The notes under the pieces are model-generated. The model ran no database searches. It was not told where the DNA came from and saw nothing but the letters and a program-made list of their open reading frames with translations. The position numbers and the translations under genes were made by a program. Below, piece after piece: positions 34,385 through 43,705 of a stretch of 64,000 nt of DNA. This DNA comes from Clostridiales bacterium (GTDB taxonomy: Bacteria; Bacillota; Clostridia; Christensenellales; Aristaeellaceae). Within the stretch, counting starts at the first letter, position 1, and each line of letters opens with the position of its first letter. The stretch is taken from the NCBI GenBank assembly GCA_015056415.1, contig SVGJ01000010.1:1-64000 (forward strand), in the 5' to 3' direction.

Positions 34385-37300
34385 TTACTGATAGAACCGA
34401 AAACCAAAGAAATCAAACTGGCTGCCCGGCAAAAACACAAAGCTGACCTTACACACACCGGGAAGCACATTCATCATGAACTGCTGACGGCTGCGACCCG
34501 TGCCCATGAACTGCGCCAGAGTGGTCAGGGTTTCGCCAGCCTCATTCTCAAAGCGGATGGTCACAGGATTGGCCTCCAGAGGCGTGGAACCATCCAGGGT
34601 CAGGGTAGCGGAACCAAGCTGTCCGAAATCCATCTGCTCATATACCAGCGAAACATTGTTGCCGATATTCATTACGCCCTCATCCGTACGCCGGAAGCTG
34701 TCGCCATAGACCGTATCGGCTTCCAGAGCGGACAACTCCAGCCAGGCACGGCTCTGCCGGGTAAACGAGAAACCTTTCATATGCACCTTGGCTTCCAGCG
34801 AGAAACAAAGCGTCTGCACACCGACCAGCCGGCGAGGCAGCCTGTAGGTTTCCGGCTGATACACATTCCAGCGGCTCGGCTTCTGATACGGCAGAACAGC
34901 CAGCTTCTCGCCGCCCTTGCCGGGATCGCCCAGCCAGAGTGTGATATCGTAATGATCTCCATCCAGCGCGAAGATCGGCAGAGTGATCTCATCCGATCCC
35001 ACCGGGCCAAAATCGATCTGCTCAAAGCCAACCATGCTGTAGCCATCCCTGCTGAAGGCGACGCCCTGTTCATTGCCGGAGGTGATCTCACCCTCGGCGA
35101 AGCTGTACAGTCCGCCGCTGATGAATCCATAGGGATCAAGATTCGGCATGCCCAGCCCGGAGATGCTGATCTCCTGCTGCGAGATCACCCTGGGATGGCT
35201 GTAGCCATTGTTGCAGGATGCGCGCAGGTAGATCTCTCCGTCGCCTTTCGCGTGTACCGTTACGCGTCCTTCTTCAGCTTCAAGCACGGCGCATGGAGAA
35301 TCGATGCCCTTGTCGGTGGTGATGCGATAGCTGATGGCTTGTTTGTCCGCGTTTTCAGGCAGGCATTTCACAGCAAACGTTACGCTGCGATGATCTGCAT
35401 CCAGGTTTTTGCTGCCAAGGGGCGTTAGATCGATGCGGCGTACCGGAACGTCCTGCGGCATAGCGGCGTCGGCATACCCGTTGTGCAAAGCCGACCCTTG
35501 CAGACGTTCGGTCGGTTTTGTTTCCAGTTCAAGCACGGCCTTCGCCTTGCCGGGCGAGGTCACCTCCACCCGAACCGGTCCCGGCTCCGCAGGCGCTCCA
35601 ATGATGGCTAGCAGTTTGCCGCTGAACAGTCTGCGCGTCGTGGATTTGTAGCCCTCGAGATCAGTACTGTCGCCATTATCCAGGCCCAGCAGCACGCCGC
35701 CGGTTACCGTAACGTGTACACGATCCACCGCGTTATCCACCGGATTACCCTGGGCGTCCGCCATGGAGATGGTCACAAAGGTTATGTCCTGTCCGTCAGC
35801 CTGAAGCTGATCATCCTCCGCGGAAAGGACGATCCTCACGCTGTCACCGGGGGTACGGCGCGTCTCCTCGGCGATCAGCCGACCCTGTTGGTCATAGGCT
35901 CGTGCGCACAGCTCACCGGGCCGGAAGGGCACCCGCCAGATGGGCAGACACTTTTCAGCGTCCAGCCGGTCGACCCGCTGCCGGCCAAGGGACTCGCCAT
36001 TCAGCAGCAGCTCGCAGCTGTCGCCGGTGGTCATCACCGCCACATCGATCATTTGCCCCGGGTTCCAATCCCAGTGCACGCCGATGTGCGCCATGGGCTC
36101 ATCCCGCCACAGCGCCCGGCAAAGATACCAGTATTCCTTGGGGAATACCGCGGTGTCCATCATGCCAAAATAGCAGTTGCGGGTGTGATAGGGCGTAGGC
36201 TCGCCAATATAATCGATACCGCTCCACAGATACTGTCCCAGGGAGTAGGGCGTGTTCAGATCATCCACGATACAACGGCGCATATCCCGGGTTCCCCAGC
36301 TGGAGGTACTGTTGCCCAGTGAGGAGCACTGCATATCTTCATCCGAAAGGATGCCCGCGCTGGCCGGGAAGCGGTACACGCCCCGGCTGGAAAGCGCCGA
36401 GGCCGTCTCGCTGCCGTAAATGATCCAGTCCGGGTGCGCCTTGTGATGGGTCTCATAATACTTTTCGCCGTAATTGTAGCCCACGGCCTCCACCAGATCA
36501 GCGCACTTCTGCGCGCCTTCCCAGGGCATGAAGTTGGAGCCGATGGTCACCGGGGCATTGCGCCTGGGATCGTGTATCCGCACCATCTGATGGAGCATCC
36601 GCGTCACTTCCTGGCCGCGCTCGTCCACATGGGTGTCAAGGATCTCATTGCCGATGGACCACATCAGTAGGCTCGGATGATTCCTGTCACGCCGCACCCA
36701 GCTTGCCACATCCTCCCCGACATGGTCAGGAAAGAACCGGGCGTAATCATAGGGGGTTTTAGGCCTTTCCCACATATCGAAGGCCTCGTCAACCACAAGA
36801 ATACCCATCTCGTCACACAGGTCCATCAACCTCTTCGCGGGAGGATTGTGGGAGGTGCGCAGCGAGTTCACACCCATTTCCTTCATGGCCTTCAGCTGGC
36901 GTCGGGCTGCCTTCTCATGGAAGGCGGCGCCCAGCGCGCCCAGATCATGATGCAGACATACGCCGTGGAGCTTGATGTGCTCCCCATTGAGGAACAGACC
37001 CACCTCGGCATCAAAGCGCAGTGCCCTGAATCCGATATGCTGACGGAGCACCTGTTCGCCCAGGGTGGATTCAAGGGTGTAGCAATACGGCCTTGCGATG
37101 CTCCAACGTTCAGGCGCGTTCACCTGCATCCCGCAGGAAGCGCCGCGGGCTTCCGCCACAACCACGCCATCCGCATCAAGCAACCGGTGCGCAGGCTGCT
37201 CCGCTCCCTCGCCGTTCACCTCGGTCTGGATGGTCACGTGCCATGCATCGCCATCGTTTTCCATGGTCACATACACGCCGTCCAGCGGAATGTGATGCCG

Positions 37301-37726
37301 GTCCAGAACAAACAACGTCACGTCACGATAGACGCCCGCTCCGGAATACCAGCGTGAGTTGGGACTGGTATGCCTGATATGTACCACGACCTCGTTGCGG
37401 CCCGGCAGCAGTTTCCCCGTCAGATCGGCGTCAAAAGCGGTATAGCCGTAGCGATGTGTGCGGATCACCTCGCCATTGAGCAGCACGTCGCAATCCATAT
37501 ACACGCCGTCAAAACGCAGAATCCACACCTTGTCCAGCTGCTCCTCGGCTACATCAAGTTCCCGCCGGTACCAGCCGTCAGCGTTCTCATACAGTTCCTC
37601 ATGATTGGCAATAAGAAAATCGTGGGGCAGGGATACCTGCTCCCATTCCGCCTGCAGGGCGTCCTTCAGCGTGCTGCCGTTGCTCAGCTTCGCAAAGCTC
37701 CATCCGTCATTCAAAAGGCGCTGCAT
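34385..37726 (-). CDS. Large glycoside hydrolase family 2 enzyme (beta-galactosidase type)
   Basis: A 1113-residue GH2 enzyme. Domains: sugar-binding beta-sandwich (about 5-145), Ig-like domain (146-235), TIM barrel (236-560) with acid/base E361 in WSIGNEILD and nucleophile E440 in IIYGSETASA, then Ig/DUF4982-like domains and about 450 further residues of beta-rich modules that may bind carbohydrate. SHNPPAKRLMDLCDEMGILVVDEAFDMW is typical of the LacZ branch of this long type. No signal peptide despite its size. ATG at 37726 has GGAGG 8 nt upstream; the frame is open upstream but runs through the neighbouring promoter. Substrate may be galactoside, glucuronide or other beta-glycoside. Confidence 0.9.
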   Translation of the reverse strand: MQRLLNDGWSFAKLSNGSTLKDALQAEWEQVSLPHDFLIANHEELYENADGWYRRELDVAEEQLDKVWILRFDGVYMDCDVLLNGEVIRTHRYGYTAFDADLTGKLLPGRNEVVVHIRHTSPNSRWYSGAGVYRDVTLFVLDRHHIPLDGVYVTMENDGDAWHVTIQTEVNGEGAEQPAHRLLDADGVVVAEARGASCGMQVNAPERWSIARPYCYTLESTLGEQVLRQHIGFRALRFDAEVGLFLNGEHIKLHGVCLHHDLGALGAAFHEKAARRQLKAMKEMGVNSLRTSHNPPAKRLMDLCDEMGILVVDEAFDMWERPKTPYDYARFFPDHVGEDVASWVRRDRNHPSLLMWSIGNEILDTHVDERGQEVTRMLHQMVRIHDPRRNAPVTIGSNFMPWEGAQKCADLVEAVGYNYGEKYYETHHKAHPDWIIYGSETASALSSRGVYRFPASAGILSDEDMQCSSLGNSTSSWGTRDMRRCIVDDLNTPYSLGQYLWSGIDYIGEPTPYHTRNCYFGMMDTAVFPKEYWYLCRALWRDEPMAHIGVHWDWNPGQMIDVAVMTTGDSCELLLNGESLGRQRVDRLDAEKCLPIWRVPFRPGELCARAYDQQGRLIAEETRRTPGDSVRIVLSAEDDQLQADGQDITFVTISMADAQGNPVDNAVDRVHVTVTGGVLLGLDNGDSTDLEGYKSTTRRLFSGKLLAIIGAPAEPGPVRVEVTSPGKAKAVLELETKPTERLQGSALHNGYADAAMPQDVPVRRIDLTPLGSKNLDADHRSVTFAVKCLPENADKQAISYRITTDKGIDSPCAVLEAEEGRVTVHAKGDGEIYLRASCNNGYSHPRVISQQEISISGLGMPNLDPYGFISGGLYSFAEGEITSGNEQGVAFSRDGYSMVGFEQIDFGPVGSDEITLPIFALDGDHYDITLWLGDPGKGGEKLAVLPYQKPSRWNVYQPETYRLPRRLVGVQTLCFSLEAKVHMKGFSFTRQSRAWLELSALEADTVYGDSFRRTDEGVMNIGNNVSLVYEQMDFGQLGSATLTLDGSTPLEANPVTIRFENEAGETLTTLAQFMGTGRSRQQFMMNVLPGVCKVSFVFLPGSQFDFFGFRFYQ

Positions 37727-37839
37727 ATCATATGCCTCCGTACAGAAGTTATCGTCAAGGAATTGTTCTTCATCCCCGTGGGAAATCCTGCCGGATTCCA
37801 CGGAAAGGTGAACGCCACATTTTGCGTCGAACATCCGGT

Positions 37840-37868
37840 TTGACAAACATTCCCACACATTGTACAAT
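37840..37868 (+). promoter_or_regulatory. Strong sigma-A promoter of the beta-CASP gene
   Basis: TTGACA (37840-37845), a 17-nt spacer and TACAAT (37863-37868), 37 nt before the ATG. Confidence 0.75.
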
Positions 37869-37905
37869 AAGGAATAATTCATTCGTCGACCAAGGAGGGA
37901 AATTG

Positions 37906-39531
37906 ATGAAGCTGACTTTTTTGGGCGCTAATCACGAGGTAACCGGCAGCCGTACCCTGCTGGAGTGGCAGTCCGGCCGGTATGCCATGATCGACTGCGG
38001 CATGGAGCAGGGCGAGAATATTTATGAAAACGCCGAAATGCCCATCCCCGCCAGCCGGGTGGAATATGTCTTTGTGACCCACGCGCACATCGACCACACC
38101 GGCCTGCTGCCTCTTCTGTACCGCCAGGGCTTCCGCGGCAAGGTGTACACCACCAAGGAGACCAGCAACCTCTGCTCCATTATGCTGGCCGACAGCGCGC
38201 ACATCCAGATGTCCGAGGCTGAGTATCAGTCCCGCAAGGCACAGCGCGCCGGCAAGCCCCCGGTCGAGCCCACCTATGACATGGATGACGTGAACGGCCT
38301 GATGAAGCTATTCCGCCCCTGTGATTATAAACAGCCCATCCGTGTGGATGAAGGCCTCACCGTGCGCTTTACCGACATCGGCCACCTGTTGGGCAGCGCC
38401 TCGGTAGAGCTTTGGTGCACCGAGGACGGCGTGACCAAGAAGGTCGTCTTCTCCGGCGATATCGGCAACTACAGCCAGCCTATCCTGAACGATCCTCAAA
38501 CCGTTGAGGAGGCCGACTATCTCATCGTGGAATCCACCTATGGCAACCGCCTGCACGAAAAGCGCCAGGATCCCCTGCCCATGCTGACCAGCGTGATCCA
38601 GCGCACCCTGGACCGTGGCGGCAACGTCATCATCCCCTCCTTTGCCGTGGGTCGCACCCAGGAGTTGCTCTATTTCATCCGCGAGATCAAGCAGCGCGGC
38701 CTGGTCAAGGGACACGATGGCTTCCCTGTTTATGTGGACAGCCCCCTGGCCAACGAGGCTACCGCAGTCTTCCTCCAGTGCGACACCTCCTGCCTCGATC
38801 CCGACGCCCGTGCCGTGATGGCAGAAGGCGTGAACCCCATCGCCTTTGACGGCCTGGAATGCTCCGTAACGGCTGATGAATCCAAGGCGCTGAACACCAA
38901 TACTACGCCCAAGGTCATCATTTCCGCCAGCGGCATGTGCGACGCGGGCCGTATCCGCCATCACCTGAAGTACAACCTCTGGCGACCTGAAAGCACGATC
39001 CTTTTTGTTGGCTATCAGTCCAACGGCACCCTGGGCCGTGCCATTTACGAGGGCGCCAAGTCCGTGAAGCTCTTCGGCGACGAGATCGCCGTGGAGGCCG
39101 AGGTTGCTCTGCTGCAGGGCGTCAGCGGTCATGCCGACCGTGAAGGTATCATCAACTGGGTCAGCCGTTTTGAAAAGATGCCTGCGCACATTTTTGTCAA
39201 TCATGGCGAGGACGACGCCTGCATGGCGCTGGTACAGTCCCTGGGCGAAAAGTTCGGCGCCTGTGTGGAATCCCCCTACAGCGGCTCCGAATACGATATG
39301 CTCGCGGATGAATGGACCATCAAGGCCGATCCTGTCCGCTACAAGCGCGAAAAGAAGCAGCAGCCCAAGCAGACCAGCAAGAAGGATTCCTCCGCCAAGG
39401 CCTATGACGCCCTGCTGGACGCCGCCCGCAGCCTGCTTGAGACAGCCCAGCGCTACCGCAATTTGGATCCCCGCGAGATCCAGAGCATGACGGACAAGAT
39501 CAACCACATGATCAGCGAGATCAAGAACTGA
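37906..39531 (+). CDS. MBL-fold beta-CASP ribonuclease-like protein (Ysh1/CPSF type)
   Basis: A 541-residue metallo-hydrolase of the RNA-processing beta-CASP family. Metal motif H59-x-H61-x-D63-H64 (THAHIDHTG), motif GHLLGSASVE, FSGDIGN, the ESTYGNR block, a beta-CASP insert (PSFAVGRTQELLYFI, VYVDSPLA), SASGMCDAGRI and the final HADREGIINW and FVNHGE motifs are intact. The last 60 residues are a Lys/Gln-rich linker plus a helical tail. An exo- or endonuclease role on RNA is expected from the family. Single-gene unit behind a strong promoter. Confidence 0.92.
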   Translation: MKLTFLGANHEVTGSRTLLEWQSGRYAMIDCGMEQGENIYENAEMPIPASRVEYVFVTHAHIDHTGLLPLLYRQGFRGKVYTTKETSNLCSIMLADSAHIQMSEAEYQSRKAQRAGKPPVEPTYDMDDVNGLMKLFRPCDYKQPIRVDEGLTVRFTDIGHLLGSASVELWCTEDGVTKKVVFSGDIGNYSQPILNDPQTVEEADYLIVESTYGNRLHEKRQDPLPMLTSVIQRTLDRGGNVIIPSFAVGRTQELLYFIREIKQRGLVKGHDGFPVYVDSPLANEATAVFLQCDTSCLDPDARAVMAEGVNPIAFDGLECSVTADESKALNTNTTPKVIISASGMCDAGRIRHHLKYNLWRPESTILFVGYQSNGTLGRAIYEGAKSVKLFGDEIAVEAEVALLQGVSGHADREGIINWVSRFEKMPAHIFVNHGEDDACMALVQSLGEKFGACVESPYSGSEYDMLADEWTIKADPVRYKREKKQQPKQTSKKDSSAKAYDALLDAARSLLETAQRYRNLDPREIQSMTDKINHMISEIKN

Positions 39532-39536
39532 ACGCA

Positions 39537-39569
39537 AGCGCCGGAAGCGTAACGCTTCCGGCGCTCTTT
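39537..39569. terminator. Terminator between beta-CASP and P1 peptidase genes
   Basis: A 13-bp perfect stem AGCGCCGGAAGCG/CGCTTCCGGCGCT with a 3-nt loop and then TCTTT. Confidence 0.82.
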
Positions 39570-40552
39570 CATTCTTCCTTTAAATACTCCCTCAGGCAGG
39601 GGACGGTTTCGCCCTTGAGCGTCACATCCGCACCGGCATGCAACATGGACTGCAGGATCGCCTCCTCCGTCGCCTCGCCCACGGCGCGGAACGGAAGGTT
39701 CATGTCGTCCTCATTCAGCATACGCATCGTCTGGAAATGCCCCTCAGCCTTCCTCGGCGCGGTGGTGAATCCCACAACGACCTCACCGCTTCCATGGCCG
39801 ATGTAAGACCCCAGACGCGCCATGCCCACGCTGCACCGCCGCAAAACACGCTTCAGCTGGCGGCTGCTCAGGGGCAAATCCGTGGCGACGATCATGATGA
39901 TCGATCCCTTGTCGCACTCCGCCAGCCCCTCCGGCAGCGCGCATCGCCGGAAATCCGCTGAAGCGCCGTAATTGCTCTGCACCAGCACGCCAACGGTGAA
40001 GACCTCGCCGTCCAGCTCGATCTGACGTGAGGAGGAGCCGATGCCGCCCTTCATGCCATAGCACACGGTGCCTCTGCCCGCGCCCACGGCCCCCTGGGCA
40101 AAATCAACATCGGCAGCTTCAATGGCCGCAAGCACCGCGGCCTCATCCACAGGCCTCTTCCGGATATCGCTGATGCTGCTGTCGTTGCATTCGCACACCA
40201 CTGGATTGACCGAGGCCAGTCGGATGCCGTCTTTTTCGCACAATCCGATCATATAACTGACCAGGGCATCGTGTACTTTACCAACGTTCAGCGTATTGGT
40301 CAGCGCAATGGGCGTCTCGATGGATCCCAGCTCGTCCACCTGCATCAGGCCAAGGCTCTTGCCAAAGCCATTGATCACGCAGGTGGCGGCAGTCAATTTA
40401 TTGATGTAGGGATTCCCACAGGGCGGCATCACCACGGTAACGCCGGTATGGCAATCTCCCTTGTCGATGGTACAATGGCCGACACGAACCCCCGGCACGT
40501 CGGTGATCAGGTTGCGGGAACCATGGGACATTCTGCCAATGGAAAGCTTCAT
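39569..40552 (-). CDS. P1 (S58) family aminopeptidase, DmpA/BapA-like
   Basis: A 327-residue self-processing N-terminal nucleophile hydrolase. DmpA relatives split L-aminopeptides, D-aminoesters or beta-peptides. The start NLITDVPGVRVGHCTI, the GAVGAGRGTVCYGMKGGIG segment and the cleavage point before S173 (GIG-SSSR) are diagnostic; autocleavage would give about 172- and 155-residue chains. ATG at 40552 has AGGAGG 9 nt upstream. It lies divergent to an amidotransferase-like hydrolase and a peptide importer, suggesting use of unusual peptides. Confidence 0.93.
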   Translation of the reverse strand: MKLSIGRMSHGSRNLITDVPGVRVGHCTIDKGDCHTGVTVVMPPCGNPYINKLTAATCVINGFGKSLGLMQVDELGSIETPIALTNTLNVGKVHDALVSYMIGLCEKDGIRLASVNPVVCECNDSSISDIRKRPVDEAAVLAAIEAADVDFAQGAVGAGRGTVCYGMKGGIGSSSRQIELDGEVFTVGVLVQSNYGASADFRRCALPEGLAECDKGSIIMIVATDLPLSSRQLKRVLRRCSVGMARLGSYIGHGSGEVVVGFTTAPRKAEGHFQTMRMLNEDDMNLPFRAVGEATEEAILQSMLHAGADVTLKGETVPCLREYLKEE

Positions 40553-40681
40553 GATAGAGCACCTCCTGAGCGCATAATATTTCAATTCGATACCTGGAGA
40601 GCTTTTCCTTTGCGCGGCAGGAAAAACCGGTCCAGCGTCAAATATGTATAAGATTCCAACGTTGGCAGGAGGAAGAAACAC

Positions 40682-41398
40682 ATGAGCAGAAAGCCGTTGA
40701 TCGGCATTACCGCTGGATTGAACGATCAGGAAAAGTATCAGGTGCTGAGCCGTTACTTCATGGAGGCCATCACCACCCACGGAGCCCTGCCTGTGATGCT
40801 GCCGCTGACAACCGACGAGGAGCTTCTGGCCAGCTATGCCGAGCAGCTGGACGGCTTCCTCTTCTCCGGCGGAGGGGATGTGGATCCGCTGTTCTTCGGC
40901 CAGCTGCAGCAGCCCGCCTGCGGCAGCGTTGACCCTCTGCGCGACCTGCACGAGCTGACCCTGGCCCGCATCCTCCTGGAACGGAAGGACAAACCCGTGC
41001 TGGGCATTTGCCGGGGCCTGCAGGTACTGAATATCGCTCTGGGCGGCGATATCTATCAGGATCTACCCTCAGGATATGAAGGAAAGCTTATTTCCCACCG
41101 CCAGAAGCAGAGCGCATATTATGCATCCCATCCCGTTCAGGTGACCGAAGGAAGCCTGCTGCATCTCATCACCAGAAAGGAGCGGCTGATGGTCAACTCC
41201 CTGCACCATCAGGCCATCCATCATGCAAAAGGCTGGAATGTATGCGCCACAGCCCCGGATGGCGTCATCGAAGCCGCCGAGCTGCCCGGACACCCCTTCT
41301 TCATCGGTGTGCAATGGCATCCTGAGCGCCTTTACGAAACGGATCCGGCATCCAGTGACCTCTTCCGCACCTTTGTGGACGCCTGCCGTACGATGTGA
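40682..41398 (+). CDS. Gamma-glutamyl-GABA hydrolase-like class I amidotransferase (C26, PuuD-like)
   Basis: A 238-residue hydrolase with the class I glutamine amidotransferase triad: C110 in LGICRGLQVLN, H213 and E215 in GVQWHPE. The SGGGDVDP oxyanion segment and VNSLHHQAIH are typical of the PuuD/C26 group, which cuts gamma-glutamyl bonds. No synthetase partner is nearby, so it acts as a free hydrolase. GGAGGAAG site 7 nt upstream. It precedes the peptide ABC importer by 177 nt, but that operon has its own promoter. Confidence 0.9.
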   Translation: MSRKPLIGITAGLNDQEKYQVLSRYFMEAITTHGALPVMLPLTTDEELLASYAEQLDGFLFSGGGDVDPLFFGQLQQPACGSVDPLRDLHELTLARILLERKDKPVLGICRGLQVLNIALGGDIYQDLPSGYEGKLISHRQKQSAYYASHPVQVTEGSLLHLITRKERLMVNSLHHQAIHHAKGWNVCATAPDGVIEAAELPGHPFFIGVQWHPERLYETDPASSDLFRTFVDACRTM

Positions 41399-41453
41399 TC
41401 CAGGCGATATACCGGTTTTGCAGGATTTATACAGCAAAAATGCAATCCTGGCC

Positions 41454-41482
41454 TTGACATCGGATTGTATACAGGGTATCCT
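41454..41482 (+). promoter_or_regulatory. Promoter of the peptide ABC importer operon
   Basis: TTGACA (41454-41459), a 17-nt spacer and TATCCT (41477-41482). The leader (about 85 nt) carries a palindrome ACCGGA-CGT-TCCGGT at 41536-41550 shortly before the ribosome site. Confidence 0.65.
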
Positions 41483-41575
41483 ATCCATATTAAGCGCGAA
41501 GTCACATACATTTTGGTGGTTTTCGCCGTTTATCCACCGGACGTTCCGGTAAATGAATAGAAGGAGGTTTCCTCA

Positions 41576-43519
41576 ATGAGCGCCAACAAGAAAAAGCTCG
41601 ACAAAAAGGTAATCATTGCGATCGCCTTGGTTCTGATCGCCGTGATCGCCGTGATCGCCAGCGGTGTCTTCAACAAGTCCAAGACCGACGATACCAAGAA
41701 CCCTGCCGATGCCCAGGCCGTGTTCACCACGCTGTATGGCAGCGAAGTTTCCACCCTCAACTATCTGACCACCGGTACCACCTGGGATCAGACCATCGGC
41801 GCCAACGTTATCGATACGCTGGTTGAGTACAACAGCTTCGCTCAGGTCATTCCCGGTCTGGCCGAAAGCTGGGAAGTGTCTGAGGACGAACTGACCTGGA
41901 CCTTCCACCTGCGCAAGGGCGTGAAGTGGTATGACCACACCGGCAAGCCCGTTGCCGACGTCACTGCCAACGACTTTGTCTCCGCCCTGAAGTATGTGCT
42001 GACTGCCGAGTATGACTCCAGCAGCTCCTACCTTGTCTACGACGCTGCCAACATCGTCAACGCCGTTGAGTACGAGGCCGGCGAGATCACTGATTTCTCC
42101 CTGGTCGGCGTGAAGGCTGTGGACGATTATACCCTGCAGTACAACGTCACCAAGCCCACCCCCTACTTCGTTTCCTGCATGACCTATGGCTGCTTCATGC
42201 CCGCCTATGGTCCTCAGCTGGAAGAGCTGGGCGCTGACTTCGCCACCGATAACGAGAAGATGTACTACTGCGGCGCTTTCATCATGGAAGAGTTTGAGCC
42301 CCAGGTGAAGCACGTGTTCGTGAAGAACTACAACAACTGGGACGCCGCCAACGTGCACCTGGACAAGATCGTCCGCGAATACAACGCCGAGGCCGCTACC
42401 CTTGGCCCGGTCATGGTTGAGCGTGGCGAGATCGACTCCGCTTCCCTGAGCAATGACATCCTCGACGAGTGGATGAGCAAGAATCCCAGCATCGTTGTCC
42501 GTGATCGCGCTGTGCCCGACTACAGCTATTTCTACGCTTTCAACTTCAACCCCCAGTATGACGCCGAGTATGAGCCCGAAAACTGGATCCTGGCCGTAAA
42601 TAACGAAAACTTCCGCCAGTCCATCATGAAGGCCTTCGATCGTCTGTACGCCATGCGTGCCATCGAGCCCAACAATCCCGAATCCGTGCTGCAGAACACC
42701 ATCACCCCCAAGACCTTCGCTGCTGTGAACGGCACCGACTTCTCCGAACTGGAGCCCTTCGCCGGCGTTGCTGACCTGTACTTCAACGCCGAAGCCGCTC
42801 TGGAATACAAGACTAAGGCCGTCGAAGAGCTGACCGCCGCCGGCGCCAAGTTCCCCGTGAAGATGGTCATCACCTACAAGTCCGGCGATACCGACTGGGA
42901 AAACGAGTCCATCCTGCTCAAGCAGCAGATCGAAGGCGTGCTGGGCACCGATTACGTCGAGTGCGTGCTGTGGGCCGGCCCCTCCGAGTCCTTCCTGTCC
43001 AAGACCCGTCGTGCCGGTATGTACAGCTTCATGCGCGTGAACTGGGGCGGCGACTACGTGGATCCTGCCACCTGGACCGATCCCTTCGCCGAGTCCTTCA
43101 ACGCGGCTGATGCTCTTGGCAACCTCTACGCCGCCGATGGCGCCCACAAGGGCAACTCCTACAACATGATGGATATGCTGCTGGATACCGACGCCTATCC
43201 CGAGACCACCGCTACCGTCACCGAGTACTACGCCGCTGTGACTGAAGCCAAGGCCATCACCACCGATACCCTCCAGCGCTACACCAAGCTCGCCGCTGCC
43301 GAGCGCATCCTGCTGGACAACGCCATCGTTGTTCCCTACTGCATCTGGCCCGCTTCCGCCCAGGTGACCAAGCTGAACATCTTCGAAGGCCAGTACGCTC
43401 CCTTCGGCATGAGCAACCTGCGCTACAAGTATCAGCACCTGTCTGAGAACTACATCACCGTTGATCAGTTCAACGCTGCCGAGGCTGCCTGGCTGGAGGC
43501 CATGGGCACCACCAAGTAA
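41576..43519 (+). CDS. Peptide ABC transporter substrate-binding protein (SBP family 5)
   Basis: A 647-residue solute-binding protein for oligopeptides. It has the SBP_bac_5 pattern: LNYLTTGTTWDQTIGANVIDTLVEYN, PGLAESWEVSEDELTWTFHLRKGVKWYD and VTANDFVSALKYVL. The N-terminus has a lysine-rich start and one hydrophobic helix (about 11-29), but no cysteine lipobox follows, so it is probably held by an uncleaved helix rather than by lipid. A 9-bp unit (GTGATCGCC-like) is repeated three times in the helix codons at about 41633-41659. Codon choice is extremely uniform (AAG, TAC, GGC, GCC), suggesting very high expression. GGAGG site upstream. Confidence 0.93.
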   Translation: MSANKKKLDKKVIIAIALVLIAVIAVIASGVFNKSKTDDTKNPADAQAVFTTLYGSEVSTLNYLTTGTTWDQTIGANVIDTLVEYNSFAQVIPGLAESWEVSEDELTWTFHLRKGVKWYDHTGKPVADVTANDFVSALKYVLTAEYDSSSSYLVYDAANIVNAVEYEAGEITDFSLVGVKAVDDYTLQYNVTKPTPYFVSCMTYGCFMPAYGPQLEELGADFATDNEKMYYCGAFIMEEFEPQVKHVFVKNYNNWDAANVHLDKIVREYNAEAATLGPVMVERGEIDSASLSNDILDEWMSKNPSIVVRDRAVPDYSYFYAFNFNPQYDAEYEPENWILAVNNENFRQSIMKAFDRLYAMRAIEPNNPESVLQNTITPKTFAAVNGTDFSELEPFAGVADLYFNAEAALEYKTKAVEELTAAGAKFPVKMVITYKSGDTDWENESILLKQQIEGVLGTDYVECVLWAGPSESFLSKTRRAGMYSFMRVNWGGDYVDPATWTDPFAESFNAADALGNLYAADGAHKGNSYNMMDMLLDTDAYPETTATVTEYYAAVTEAKAITTDTLQRYTKLAAAERILLDNAIVVPYCIWPASAQVTKLNIFEGQYAPFGMSNLRYKYQHLSENYITVDQFNAAEAAWLEAMGTTK

Positions 43520-43549
43520 TTCTCAAAGACATAATCTCATTGGTTTTTC

Positions 43550-43587
43550 GGGAGAAACCCCTAACTTCACAGTGTGGGGTTTCTCCC
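43550..43587 (+). promoter_or_regulatory. Stem-loop between binding-protein and permease genes
   Basis: A 12-bp perfect stem GGGAGAAACCCC/GGGGTTTCTCCC with a 14-nt loop, only a weak T-tract after it (TTCCCTT). Likely a partial terminator or 3' stabiliser that leaves the binding-protein mRNA in excess over the permease mRNA. Confidence 0.7.
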
Positions 43588-43705
43588 TTCCCTTGTATAT
43601 CCGGCCAACACATTTTATGGCCGCTCCGGGCGCACGAACCCTGAGCAGCCTCTATTCACCATTACACCGGCGCAGGCTCACCTGCTGCCAGAGAGGAAGT
43701 TGAAC

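Noticed and set aside
41421..41450. Inverted repeat CAGGATT/AATCCTG after the C26 hydrolase gene as a terminator
   Set aside because: Only 7 bp with a 16-nt loop and no T-tract after it; too weak to call.
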